64,000 nucleotides of DNA from Lasiosphaeris hirsuta (taxonomy: Eukaryota; Ascomycota; Sordariomycetes; Sordariales; Lasiosphaeriaceae), in contig JAUKUA010000003.1 in NCBI GenBank assembly GCA_030549175.1, positions 1,116,001 through 1,180,000 on the forward strand, read 5' to 3'. Positions 1 to 12,990 of the stretch are shown here, piece by piece. A program made the position numbers and the translations under genes. The first letter of the stretch is position 1, and the number at the start of each line of letters is the position of its first letter. The notes beneath the pieces were generated by a model. It worked only from the letters and a program-made list of their open reading frames with translations. It did not search any database and was not told where the DNA came from.

Positions 1-3000
1 GCCGCTGTCATTGTCTTTTCCCGAGTCAACGATTCAGAGCGCCAGACGGATAAGAGAGATAAGCGAAAGGGAACTTGACTCCTCGGCATGCAGAGACAGA
101 CAGACGGACGACTCCTTCCTCGATTCCTTGGGCAAGGGGACCTACACTACACACAGGGAGGAACGAAGTGGCACGAAGTGGCCTGTGTTCTGTGTGCGTC
201 ATTGCGCTTGGGACTTCCAGAAGCACTCTGCTCCAGGCCGAAAGAAGCAGCTCCAAACAGTCCGCAAGGAGCTTGTGGTTTCATCTTTACAGCCCCCACC
301 CCTTCCAGAACTGCCCAGGACGGCTGAGCAGACGGCCAAACGGAAAGACGGCCAGCTTGTTGCGTTGAAGATTGCACACAGAGAGTCGAGACAGGCAGCA
401 CGGTATCACGGCGACAGCTCGGAGAATAACAGCGGTTACCTTTGTGCATTTCCGCCTCGTCGCGTCGGTCACGGTTGCGCAGCCAACGGCGCGTCACGAG
501 AAGAATTTTCCTCGTCTTCCTGCGGCCGCCCTCCCTTGTCTGCTTCGTCTCGCAGCGCAGCTCGCAGCAGTCCGTCCGTCTGCATGCGCCGTTTGCTGGC
601 TTCGGGCAGCCCTGGCTAGCCCACAGCTGTGGTTGGTGTTTTGAGACTCGATTCTGGCGGTGAAGGGCCGACGACCATGGAGCCATGCCCATTCGGGTGG
701 CGGGAGCGCACGCGGAGACCCAGCCAGCCCCCGCACCCATGAATTTCGCGACCTTGGACTTGCCACCTGTTCTTGTTGTGTGGGATTGGATATGGGACCG
801 TTTGAGGAGCTGGAATCTTCAGGACCTTTGCTCTCGACATTGGGTCGCCCACTCTGTTTTCAAGCCGAGAACAACCGTTCGCATGTTGCGAATGAGCCGT
901 TTTAATTCAGGGTCCAGAGCGATAACGAGTCTTGTGCGAGGGTTCCGAGTACGGAAGCGTCGATATGCAGAAAGGGACGTCAAGGTAACGGCACTTGGCT
1001 GGTGGTCCATATTGCTGCCCAGCTGCGCCGTAGTGGATACAAGCCCACCCTGTTACGCTAAATGCAGCCAGGCGATTTGCTGCTGCTTGTCGTGCTCTGC
1101 AGCAGCATTTTAGAGATCACCGGGTTGCATATCGTCACTGACGACGTCCATGACTTGCGCTTTGTGTCGACGCGGCGCCCCATGGGCCAGTGTGTGAGGG
1201 CAGCCCTCGATGGATGGCGCACTTTTCCCAACGACTGGTTAATATGACGGACATGAGGGCAAAGCGGCAAAGCAGGATCCCGAGTCCAGTCCAGGTCCTC
1301 CAATCTTGATATATATCCTCCAGGCGTGGCTGGGCGCTTGAGGTAAGGTACCCATGCTCTGCGCAAGTGCCAGTGCAAGCAAGCGCAAGCCTAACAGGGA
1401 GTAGTTGTTATAGGAAGAAGATGCTCGGATTCTTATGGATACCCACCGTCGAAGGGGCGAACCGGGACGTCTTCGGCACGGCTCATCGGGACGGGAGATG
1501 GGGGCCTGTCACCATGTCACATCCCCCATGTCTAAGTGCCATCATCTGCTTGCACAACCCCGCGGTCCTGGCCCCATCGATAAGGGCATCAGCAGGGGAG
1601 CGGGGGCTGCGATACACGATTGCAAAGCGCACAAAATGACGGGAAAATTACCCTCACCTATTTGCGGCCCGACAGGCTGCTGTCATTCAACCGCTCATGG
1701 TCACATACGCCGGCGACTGCTCCAGCTTCTGGATAGGAAATAAAGCAGAAACCGCTGAAGGGGGGCCGTGTTCCCACACGACGCTCACCGAGAGCATCGG
1801 CGACACAGACCTCGGTGATTGATAGTGGTGTCGGGGCCAGACATGACACAGGCTCACAGGTCCTTAGCCCGTGGTGGGGTGGTGCCGAGAAGTGATGGAT
1901 GTGCTGGGACAAGGCCGGCGGCATCCGGCAACGGCCAATTGGCCGGCTATGTGGGTAGGGTCTGCCAAGTGAATGCTCGAGGTGGGAGGGAGGGAGGCAC
2001 TGGGAGGGAGAGGGACCCATGTTGGATGGCACATCACAGCGAGGCTAGCCCGTTCGAGGTACCCACGGCAGGATTGAGGTACATTGCCTCTGCAGGGCAG
2101 CACGGCTGCCCAAAGTACCGACCATTTTGGTCTTCTTGGCCTTCGTTGCCGTCTCATGCAAACTGCCCACTCTTGCCCGCCCGGCCTTGAAGCCGCTTGG
2201 GAAATGTTGGACGACGGGGGCGACGCTGGAAGAAGCAAGGAGATGCTGGTAAATGCCTGGGGGACCGGTGGGATGAACGGCGCGCAAACGGCTCCTGGAT
2301 CCCTCCTGGACCCATCCCTCTTCGAGCTAACGGGTTCGGGAGGGCCAATGACGTTCGTCCCCAGCCATCCAGCAAAATTTCATGTCAATGGTGCTGTCAC
2401 ACAGGGCTGCCACACCAGGGCGCCGGACAGTTATCCAGTCACCTCAGGAGCCAGGACCAACATCCCAGCGCGCTGCCCTGCTTCCGAGCGACTGGTCTGG
2501 TTTGGGACGATCAGGTGGGTGAATTGACAGAGCGAGATATGCCCTCGCTTGCGGCAGTTGATCGCAGCACACCAGACTACAGCATCGCAATCCAGATTCA
2601 ACACCACGCTTTCCACTTTCGACGCTCGACATCCTGCGAGCCAGCCGCTCCGGATATCAACGGCGTGTGCGTGCCTGTGTGCGAGTGCTGTGCCAGCTGT
2701 TTAGGTCGCCATCGCGCGCAGTCTCCCGCCGTGCCCCTGTGCCGCTGCTGGGTCGCCTGAGTGCCTCCCACAGCCTGTGCTGCCCGTGCTGCGGCAGCCA
2801 GCGAGTACGCAGCAGGACGTCGCTGTACTTTCCCGCCGTGCATGAAGCCCTCACTTCGGAGTGGACACATTGGGACGATACCTCGACCCGTCTCTTTTTT
2901 GCCTGCTTGCCCTCTGTTTGACGAGTGGTCCCAGTGGTACCCGGACCACTCACACATAATCTTTTACTCAAACAGAGACATCGGCGGTGTGGTTGCACAC

Positions 3001-3430
3001 AGCGCGGCCAGCCTGGAAGACACGCCAATCCCCATCCTCCCGGTGTCTTCCAGTCAGATCCGCGCGAGCCATTGGCTCCGGGAACAAAGCCATTCTCATC
3101 AGGCGACGAATCTTTTTACACCAAGGCGAAAACCTTGTGCACCGAAAAAGGGGAAACGCGACTCCGAGAAGAGCGGTCGGGAATCCAGCAGGACTTGTTA
3201 TCCCCCCCAGCAACCCGGCAGAGCCCCAGCAAACACCGCCTCTGTGAATTGCACCCTCGCCGGCCTACGCCAGCGTCACTCGCCCGACACGCGATTCTCT
3301 CTCCCGCAGCAGATACTCGGCCTGGCAAGCAGCCTCTCGAGCCGCGCTCCGAGAGCCTCTCACCCTCCGCCCTCCGAACAATTGCTCCGCCCTTCTCCCC
3401 CCCGCCCTTGCACGGCAAATACTGCACCAC
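1..3430. other. Long intergenic region upstream of the giant repeat-protein gene
   Basis: No reading frame here has the look of a protein I recognise. The open frames are short, overlap on both strands and lack a matching set of splice signals. A G-rich purine tract sits at about 1981-2016. The last 500 bases are pyrimidine-rich with many CCTC/CCCC runs, which is common in fungal promoters and 5' leaders. The segment probably holds the promoter and leader of the downstream gene and perhaps the end of a gene beyond the left edge. I cannot exclude a non-coding RNA. Confidence 0.5.
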
Positions 3431-6400
3431 ATGAGTTTGACACCTACTCGCCGGAACTGCGTCAACCCCTTGGACTATCACGATGGCCGCCGAGGTTCTG
3501 GAAATCCGCGAGGCTTGGATAGGCGGCTCCGCGTATGGCTCTCCAAAGACCCGGCCTTCGACGAGGACAACTGGGCTGGATAATGGATCAGAGCAGCTCC
3601 GGGCCCATATCGTCCTGAGAGCAAGGTTAGACTTGATCGCGCAGCGCTGGGTTGATCTCTGCGCTGGTATTAAGGTATGTTTGCTAAAGATTGGTGCCAT
3701 CCTCCTAATATACCTGTCTCCATCAATTTGACTACGATGCGTTTTTGTCGCCGTGTTGTTACGTAGGAAGTGGCCGATATGGCCTGTGGAACACGACGAG
3801 ACCACAGCTGCTCAACTGTGATGCTAGGAACCTAAAGCCTGAACGCTTGCTGACCATTTGGATTGCAGGAAACCAAACTAGCATATCAACTCGCTCGGGA
3901 ACACAGCGAACCACTTGTCGTACCTGACATTCTTTCAAAGCGAAACCGCAGTCCTACCGAATCGTTCCCTTCGTCGTGCGACGACTATACCAAATGGCTC
4001 TCCCCATGCCTCCATGACCCAACGAGCAGTGGTGCACCTGCTCGTAGCCGCCAGCCCCCCGTTGGGCTTCCGCCCTTCGACGAAAGCTCCGGCTCAGGCT
4101 CAGGCTCAGGCCCAGGCCGCGGGCGTCGGAAGACCGATTTGCTCACAGACCCTGGTATGGAGTTTGAAATCGACTTCACCAGTGAAGAGGGCTTCAGGCA
4201 AACCGCTAAGAAAAAGAAGGGAGGGGCCAAGGCACCATCGGCTAAGGCGCCGCCGCCGCCAGCAGGCGGACCTGGGGATGGCGATGAGTCGAAAAAGGAG
4301 GACAACCCCGGCGGCGATGAGGGCAACCTTGGAGGTGGCGATTCTGGTGGAAACACTGGCGGGGATGGTGGTGACGATAAGAAAGACGATAAGAAGGACG
4401 ACAAGAAAGATGAGCCTCTAGACGAGCCAAAAGTCGAGGAAGAAGAGAAAAAGGCCGACGAGCCAGTCGCTGAATCAGCTCCGCCCGTTGATGACGCTTG
4501 GGCAGTACCCGTATCTGGCAAGAAGAAAAAGGGAAAGAAAGGTTCTGCTTCAGCTGTTGCTCCCCCAGTACCAGCACCAGAACCAGAAGCTGCCCCCCCA
4601 CCAGAAGACAAGGCCAAGTCAACATTCGACTTCGGATTGCCCACCATAGACTCGTCACCTGTGGATACCTTTGACGATATCAAATTGGATGAACCTCAAT
4701 CCACACAGCCCGATGCTGGCTCCGGTGACGGTGGTAAGCTGGCTGGCTTTGGCGGCTGGGGCAGCAGCTGGGCCAGTGGCACAACGAAGATCGGTATCGG
4801 CCTTAGTGGCATCACTAGCACACTCGCCAGCAGCTGGAGCTTTTCTGGCGCAACGACAACCCCTGCCGCAGAGACAACGCCTAAGGACGAGGATTCTTCT
4901 TGGGGCCTCAACAGGCCCAAGCCAAAAAAGAAGGGCAAAGAAGGCATTTCCTTTGGCAGCTTCGATATGGGTGAAGACGCTTTGGACGAGACTAACCCCC
5001 TTGGAGACGAGAAAAAGGGGAATGTAGTAAGTAAAGACGTCGATCTTGGTTTTACTTCGACAAGCACAAAGAGCAAAAAGAAAAAGAGCATATGGGACAC
5101 GGAGTCCGTAGAAGACAAAGATATTCTCTCTGGTGCTCAGGACGACTGGTCTTCATCTTCGGCATGGGGTTCCTCGACCAAAAAGAAGGGCAAGAACGAC
5201 CCGGATCCAGAGCTCGGTCCTATCAAAGAGCTTGAGCACGAACCTGTAGCCGCTACGGGGGACGACACAGCCGATTGGTTCGCCCCTGGAACAACTTCGA
5301 AGAAAGATAAGAAGAAAAAGAAGAGCCAGGCCGTCATCGAAGAGGGCAAGCTTGAAGACCAACCGAAACCGGCTGATCCAGAACCCGAGCCCGAACCGGA
5401 ACCTAAGAAGGAAGAGCTAGACGCCTTCGATATTTGGGGCGTGAAGAAAAAGGGCAAGAAGAAGAGCGCTGCAACCATCGAAGAGCCCAATGTCGAAGAA
5501 AAGCCCGCTTCACCTGAGCCCAAGAAGGAGGAGTCAGATCCATTCGCCATTTGGGGTGTCACGAAAAAGGTGAAGAAGAAAAAGGGAGCCGCAGCTGAGG
5601 ATCCTAAGCCCGAGGACAAGCCCGCTGAACCTGAGCCTGAGCCCGTGCCTGAACCGGAGCCGGAGCCGGAACCTACCCCCGCCGCGAGCGATGGTTGGGG
5701 ATGGGGAGCGCCCGCGGCTGCGACGAAGAAGGATAAGAAGAAAAAAGGTAAGAATGTAATTGCTGAGGACCCGCCAGTGGAGCCGGAGCCGCCCGTGATA
5801 CCCGAACCGGAGCCGGAAGAGAAGGAAGCCGCGGACGATATCTGGAATTTCGGCGCGACTACGGCTACAGGTAAGAAGAAGAAGAAGGGTAAGAATGCTA
5901 TCGCCGTTATCGAAGAGCCCGCCCCGGTGGTAGAAGAGATCAAAGAGGAAGAGAAACCTCTCGTCGACGATGACTTCGGAGTCTTCGGTTCCAAGAAGGA
6001 GGAGAAGGCAGACGATCCACGGGCAGCGCCCTCTAGCAAGAAGGACAAGAAGAAGAAGGCGCTCATCTGGGATGACCCGGTTCCTGAGCCAGAACTAGAA
6101 CCTGAACCTGAGAAGGAGCCGGAAAAGGAGCCGGATATCTGGGACTCTCCTGCCGCTGTTACTACCACCTCCAAGAAGGACAAGAAGAAGAAGGGTAAAA
6201 AGGGCCAGGTAGAGCCGGAACCTGAACCAGAGCCTGTGAAGGAACCGGAGCCGGAGCCGATGCCTGAGCCTGAGCCTGAGCCCGAGCCCGAGCCCGAGCC
6301 GAAAAAGGAAGAGGAAGTCACCGACAGCTTCAGTTGGGGAGCCACAGCAACTAAGAAGGATAAGAAGAAGAAGAAGACATCCATTTGGGACGATCCAGCT

Positions 6401-6550
6401 CCAGAACCGGAGCCTACCCCGGCGCCTGAACCTGAACCCATAAAAGAAAAGGAGCCAGATCCTTGGGACTATGCTACTATTACTACTACCACTAGCAAAA
6501 AGGACAAGAAGAAGAAGGGCAAGAACGCCGCCTCCGAACCCGAGCCTATC

Positions 6551-6584
<34 letters not shown>

Positions 6585-9500
6585 TCAAGGAACCCGAGCC
6601 TGAACCTGAGCCTGAGCCAGAGCCCGCACCTGAAGATGATGGTTGGGGTTTTGGCATCTCCACCTCCAAAAAGGACAAGAAAAAGAAGGGCAAGAGCGCT
6701 ATTGTTGCCGAACCTGACCCACCACCTAAGGATCCCGAACCGGAACCTGCAAAGATTGAAGACGACGGGTGGGGGAGCTTCACTGTCTCAAAGAAGGACA
6801 AGAAGAAGAAGGGCAAAAGCGCCGTTATTCCTGAGCCCGATCCACCTGCGCCCGATCCGCCCCTGGAAGATCTTCTACTTGACGACCCGGTGCCGGAACC
6901 CGAGAAGGAAGAAGACGATGGCTGGGGATTCGGTGCCTTGAAAAAGGACAAGAAAAAGAAGCCCAAGAAGGGCGAACCCGAGCCCGAACCTGAGCCTGCC
7001 AAGGAGCCTGGGCCTGAACCTGAACATGAGAAGGAGGACGACATCTGGGGCGCTCCTGTGGCTGTCGTTTCCGCAAAGGACAAGAAGAAAAAGAAGGGCA
7101 AGAAGGGCGTCGAGCCTGACCCTGAGCCACCGAAGGAACCAGATCCTGAACCGGAACCGGAAACGATAGCTGAGACGAAGGACGAAGACGACATGTGGGG
7201 TTTCTCAACTACCAAGGACACCAAGAAAACGAAGGGCAAGAACAGCTTTGATTTTGGGTTTGATGAGCCCGAGCCTGCCAAGGATCCCGAACCCATTCCT
7301 GAACCTGGGCCGGAACCGGAGAAGAAATACGACGATATGTGGGGTGTACCAGCTTCTTCAAAGGACAAGAAAAAGAAGAAGGGCAAGAAGAACCAGGAAC
7401 CAGATCCTGAGCCTGCCAAGGAACCAGAGCCCGAGCCCGAACCAGAACCTGAACCTGTGGAGGAAAAGGTGGATCCTTGGGACTTCGCCACTGCCACCAC
7501 CAAAAAGGACAAGAAAAAGAAGGGCAAAAAGGGTGTGCTTGAGTCAGAGCCTGAACCTGAGCCGGAGCCGATCAAGGAGCCTGAGCCTGAGCCTGAGCCA
7601 GAGAAGAAGCAGGAAGACGACCTCCCAGCCTGGGACTTCGGCGCCCCGACCTCCAAGAAAGACAAGAAGAAGAAGGGCAAAAAGGGTCTGGTCGAACCGG
7701 AGCCTGAACCAGAGCCTATCCCCGAACCCGAACCCAAATCCGAGCCAATCAAGGAAGCAGAGCCGGTGGAGGACGACGGCTGGGGCTTCGGTACCACGGC
7801 CAAGAAAGACAAGAAGAAGAAGGGCAAGAAGAATCTTGACCCTGAACCTCAGCCTGAAATCGTGCCTGAAGTTCCCGAGCCGGAGCCAGAGCCAGAGCCG
7901 GAACCCGAGGTCAAAAAGGAAGACTTCTGGGGTGCGGTCTGGGGCGCGGCAAATGGGGCCAAGAAAGACAAGAAGAGAGAATCTCTTATTGATGAATTCA
8001 AGGTCGAGGAGGCTCCAGCGGAAGAAAGCACGAGCCTCTGGGGTACCTTTGGCACTAGCAAGACCGACAAGAAGAAGAGCAAGAAGTCGTCGAATGCTAT
8101 CATCAGCTTTGACGAGTTGGAGGAGCCGGTCGCTAAGTCTGGTGCATTCGACAATGACGACTTTGCCAACTCGTGGAGCACAGGCAAGGACAAGGCGAAG
8201 TCACTGAAACCCGACACGATCGAGGAGCCTCCTAACGAGGATCTTTGGGGCGTGACGACATCATCAAAAAAGAAGAAGGGGAAGATCAGCAAGAACACAC
8301 CCGTAGAGGTGACTGGAGACAACAATCTCGAGTCCTGGCAGCCTGACTCGGTCGAGGAGACCAAGGACGAAAAGGTTGAGGACGGCTGGGATTTCGGAGG
8401 CAACTCAAAGAAGAAGGGTAAGTCCCGGAAAGAAGCGCTCGCCGACGATCCACCGCCGCCAGCGCCGACACCCCCCTCGATGGACCTCGCTGAACCAGAG
8501 CCAGACGACAGCGCGTGGGATGATCCGCCTTCGGCTTCCCTCACGCTAGTCAAGACCAAGTCGAAAGGAGACGATAAGAAAGACAAGAAGAGCAAAGAGA
8601 AGGAGGTTAAGCTAACTAAAAAGGAGCGTGAAAAGCTCGAGAAGGAGCAGAAAAAGGCGGAGAAGGAAGAGGAGAAGCGCAAGGCCAAGGAGGCTGAAGA
8701 GGCCGAGGAGCAGGCCCGACGTGATGCAGAAGAAGTAGAAGCGCGTGAAGAGGAGGAGCGACGACAGCGAGAGGCAGACGAAAAGGCGCGACTCGAAGCC
8801 GAGGAGCAGGCGCGCAAGGATGCCGAGCCTGACGAGGCCGACGAGGAGGAGGCAGAGCTCGCAGCACTGACGGCCAAACAAAAGAAGAAGAAGAAGCTTA
8901 CCAGGAGCGACCAGGAAAAGTTCGACCGGCTCACCCAGAGCATCCGGCGGCGCGCCGAAGAGAAGGTGGCAGAGGAAGAGAAGGCGCGGGAGCGGGAGGA
9001 GGCGCTGAGGGAGGCCGAGGAGCGCGCGATTCGCGAAGCCGAAGAGACGGCGGAACGAGAGCGGGACGAGGCAAATGCAGCAAAGAAGAGCAAGAAGAAG
9101 GGGAAGAAGGACAAGGAGAAGGAAAAGGTGCTTGACGACGACGAACTCCAAGGCATCGAACTCACGCCTGAGGAGATCGACGAACTCATGAACGACAGGG
9201 GCGGCGCCGATAAGAGCGATAAGACCAAGGCGAAGAAAAGCAAGGCGAGGGACGAGGAGCCAGCCACAGCTGAGGACGATGCGTTCAGCTACTGGGGCGC
9301 CAAGAAAGTGGGCAAGAGCAGCAAAAAGAATGTGCCTGAGGCGTCGAGCTGGGACCGTTTAATTACGCAAGCTGAGTCATCAAAGTTTCTGGAAGCTGCC
9401 ACAGCGATTGGCGCGCCCACCGAGGTGTGGAAGGCCACCTCACCGGCCACACCTGCCACACCGTACGACGCCCGGTCAATGAAGAGCAAGAAGGCTGTCA

Positions 9501-11761
9501 CGGGGAAGATTGCCGACCGCTTGCGCGCATTTGAGTCCCTCGACGAGTCACCCTCATCCAGGTCCAAGGCAGCAGTCCACGATAGCGATAACGACTCAAA
9601 CAGCAACCAAGACGTGCCGCCACCGCCACCCGCCCCTGCGCCACTCAGGGACGATACTAATAGCAAGAAAAAATTGAAGAAGTCCAAGGAAAAGAGCAGG
9701 GCCTACATCGTCGACGACTTCGACCCCGTCTCCGCGCCAATTTCCCCCCCGCCTCCCGCGCGCAGCACACCCCGCTCCGGCTTCCCTAGCAGATATCCCC
9801 TCGACGATGACGACGAGATAGTCGGCATCATCGACATGGCCTCGAAGAAGTCCAGCAAGAAGTCGAAGCGCGCATCGACCGCTCCCCAGATCATCGACGA
9901 TGACGACGACCTGCCTGGTCCTCCCCCACCTCCCGCGCCGCCTGCGCCGCCGGCCGTTCCCGATTCGCCGCCGACGCCCCCTCTCGAAAGCAAGTCGCGC
10001 AAAGAGCGCCCCAAGATTAACCGCGATGGCCAGCCGTGGAGCATGTGGACCGCAACCCCCACCAAGGAACCCAAAAAGTCATCGTCGAGGCCTAAGCCCG
10101 AAAGAGAGTCGAGCTCGAGGAAGAAGTCTGTTTCGGTCGACAAGGGCGAAAAGTCTTCCAAGGGCTCCTCGTCCGACAAGGACAAGCCCGACAAAATCCG
10201 CAGCAGAGAGCCTGCAATGAACGCCCGCTTTGCCAGCGTCTTTGCCAGCACCCCGCCTCTGTCGCGCTCCATGTCGGCGCGCGACAAGCGTAGCATTGGC
10301 ACAAAGCCGAGTTCGCGTAGGCAGTCGCTAGACATGTCGGGCGCCCTCGCCAGCTCTCTGCCCGAGCCTGCCGAGATGTCAGCCAAGGCAGCCAAGGTCC
10401 TCGGTGTCGATACCCCACGGTCGAGCAGCAAGCGCCTCAGAAAGAGTGAGTATCTCCTTAGCCAAGACATCTTAGCAAATGCTAACAAACGCGCAGCCGT
10501 CAATGACGACGAAGACGATATTGTGATGGTGGGCGCATCTGATGCCGACCCTAACCTAGGGAGGTCGGATCGGCGGAGATCAAAGGTAGATCACATGCAT
10601 CCCAACGGCCAAACGCAAGGACATAAGACTAATTTCGAGGTGAAACAGCAATACCCACGAGACGATGATATTGTCATGGTCGATATGGCCGATGCCACCC
10701 CTTCGCGGCCAACACTTAAGCGCTCCAACTCAAGTGCCACAAAGAAACCATCTGCATTTTCATCCCTGTTTGGTGCGCGTACGCCTAAACCAGAGTCGCG
10801 CGCTGAGCCACGCACTGAGCCCCGCCGTCGCAATACCTACACAACCACAGACGATGAGGGCGCCAGGCGGGGCGGTGAGGCCTCAATGACAGATGCCGAG
10901 CGCGAAGCTCGTCGTGAGCGCCGCGCCCGTCGCGCCGAGCAGGAGGCCGCGGGAAAGAATGCAGCCGATGATGCGCGACGCGCCCGGGCTAAGGAGGAGG
11001 CTCGTCGCGAGCGCCGCAAACGGCAGGAGGAGGAAGAAAGGGAGGCCCGCCGTGCCGAGCGGCGAGCCGCCCGTGCGCGCGAAGAAGAGGATCGGCGCGC
11101 CGCCGAGCAAAAGGAGGCGGAACGAGCTGAGCGCCGGAGAATACGCAAGGATCGCGAAGCGGCTAACGCTGAGGCCGAGGCTCGTCGTGCTACAAGGCCA
11201 GATCGACGCCGCAGCTACCAGCCCGACCAGGACGATCAAGATGAGGAAGAAGAACGTCGCCGCCGCCGTGACGCAAGACGGGCCGCCCGCGAAGCGGAAG
11301 CCAAGGATAAGGAGCGGTCTTCCCGGCGTAGATCGCAGCCGGTAGATGATTTTGTGTATCCCAGCAAGTCGCGCGAGAACGCAGGGTCGTGGCCCCACTC
11401 AGGCACGTCGTCGTGGGTCAAGGACCACTCGGACGCGCCGCCACCGCCGGACAACTCGGATGACGTTGTGGCACCCCCGCCCGAGATGAATGACGAGTCA
11501 GCACGTCGCGAGGCCCGTCGGGCTCGGCACCGGGCCAGGTACGCCGATGCGAGCGGAGAGGACTACGACGAAGAGCGCCGGCGGAGAAGACGTCGTGAGA
11601 AGAGAGAGGAAGAGAGGGGCGAGAGGGGCGAGAGAGGCGTGCGAGAGCCTCGAAACGGCTCGGATGGCAGCGATGGTCGCCGCGACAGCCGCCGGAATTC
11701 CACCATGTTCATGGATACCACACCGCGGAGTAGTTGGTGGAAGAAGCTTACCGGCATGTAA
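3431..11761 (+). CDS. Giant low-complexity charge-block repeat protein (about 2,680 aa)
   Basis: Function is not recognised. The main exon (3869-11761) is preceded by an exon ending at 3674; intron 3675-3868 has a GTATGT donor and TTGCAG acceptor and joins in phase 0. A second intron, 10446-10496 (51 nt, GTGAGT..GCGCAG with GCTAAC branch), is a multiple of three without a stop. The first exon can start at ATG 3483, or at ATG 3431 if a one-base frame break near 3573 is accepted. From roughly residue 150 to 1650 the protein repeats about 28-30 modules: an acidic stretch with Trp (for example DDGWGFG), a Lys block ([10 protein letters not shown]) and a Glu-Pro run (EPEPEPEP). Then follow an E/K/R/A-rich coiled-coil-like region (about 8560-9240), proline-rich and Ser-rich linkers, and a second Arg/Glu helix (about 10880-11330). 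The C-terminus ends in a conserved-looking SSWWKKLTG. No enzyme domain or membrane segment is seen. It may be a scaffold or tether; that is inference. Confidence 0.8.
3675..3868 (+). other. Intron 1 of the repeat-protein gene
   Basis: The donor is GTATGT at 3675 and the acceptor is TTGCAG ending at 3868. Splicing joins codon AAG to GAA in phase 0, so the long downstream frame does not begin with its own ATG. The apparent start at 3863 is a TTG that lies inside the intron. This junction is what extends the protein upstream. Confidence 0.75.
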
Positions 11762-12990
11762 TCTGTGGCATTTTCATGGCAGTAAGTTAGTTGTATGGTG
11801 ATTGGGATATAGACGCATCACCTTGGGTGTGAGGTGTTGGAGTCGGCATTTCTTTCGGGTTTTGGGGTTTATTTTCTTTCAGCATACCTGTCAGATCTTT
11901 GTATGTCTGGATGGTGGCAGCGGCAAGGCCGAGGAGCATTCGCTGGCATTTTTGGATTAGATGGGCCCTTGACACTTGTTTTGTGGCAAGCTGGACGTCG
12001 ACAGCATATCCACGGGGCATTTCTGGACTTGGTCATGACGGGAACGCTTCATATACCCCCCCGGTGTTTCTTTTCTTTTTTTTTTTTTGTCGGCACAGAA
12101 GCGTGTTGGCTGGTTCGGTATTGGCTTGGGACGATACCACACTGACTGTATGCTTGGATATCCATCTCTCAATATTTGTCTATTGCTTATTAGGTAGAAA
12201 CCCGCATGTTACGGTGGAGAACGGAGGTCGAGATGCATACTACAAGGTATTATATAGTACAGCGCCAGGCGCCAGCGTGTCTTGGTTTGTCTTGATTGTT
12301 GTACACTGATAGTCTACTCTTTCGTAACGGAGGCCGGCATTGGAAGGCAATCGCAATTCACATCTTCCCAACGTGTCTGTCCCGATCATCGTCTATTAAG
12401 TAATAAGAGTAAAAGGTACTGTCCAGGCTGGCCATTTATATCCCCAGCTCCTAACCCTTCTGGCAGATGCCTATGCCCGCCCCGCGATCCAGGCCAACCA
12501 TCACCGGCCACCGTCGACACCCCGCCGCTGTTGATTTATCTGGGCAAATGGGCCCGCGCTGGCCACGCGGTTGCCCGCATCTAGCTCGCCACGCTTGATA
12601 GTCAAGTTGACGTGTTCCCACATTAAAAAAAAACCCGCGCAGTGGTGTAGTGTGCATGGCAGTTGGAGTGGAGTAGTAGTTAACTCGCCGCCCTCCCAAT
12701 GTAGAAGAGACCCTTCTTGGACCGGCGGAAACTCGGGTGCAAATCCCGACTTTAGCAATTCGATTTGCGTTTGGGTTGTTTACTTTTTTGGGGGGTTTCT
12801 CGACTCTTACTTTTTTTGAACATCTATGTACATAGACGATATATCCCATCCACCCTCCTCTATAGTCCAACATGCGTCTATGATGACACTTATACACGTC
12901 GTCCCAAATTCCGCCGGGGAGGCGTTCTCGTTGACTTTGGGATATACCACTGACCTATCCGGCCATCTTTTCCGACCCGAGCGAAGCCAG
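11762..12990. other. Convergent intergenic region
   Basis: This stretch lies between the 3' ends of the repeat-protein gene (+) and the drug transporter gene (-). A T run lies at 12076-12088. No coding sequence is supported. A segment near 12630-12750 resembles parts of a tRNA (a D-arm-like and a T-arm-like hairpin) but lacks a matching acceptor stem. Confidence 0.6.

Noticed and set aside
11..740. Open frames of about 200 codons on both strands at the left edge
   Set aside because: Low-complexity Arg/Ser/Gly composition, mutual overlap and no recognisable motif; more likely chance frames in GC-rich DNA.
3863..3868. Start of the giant gene at 3863
   Set aside because: The codon there is TTG inside the TTGCAG splice acceptor; the exon begins at 3869 and the coding sequence continues upstream through an intron.
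5137..9267. Three very long minus-strand open frames rich in Ser-Gly (434, 452 and 472 codons)
   Set aside because: They are the antisense shadows of the Glu-Pro and Lys codon repeats of the + strand gene; the composition is forced by that sequence and no start or splice logic supports them.
12635..12760. Intron-containing tRNA gene
   Set aside because: A D-arm-like hairpin (GCGC..GTGC) and a T-arm-like hairpin (TCGGG..CCCGA around a seven-base loop) are present, but no 5' segment pairs with the expected 3' acceptor stem and no anticodon arm could be drawn.
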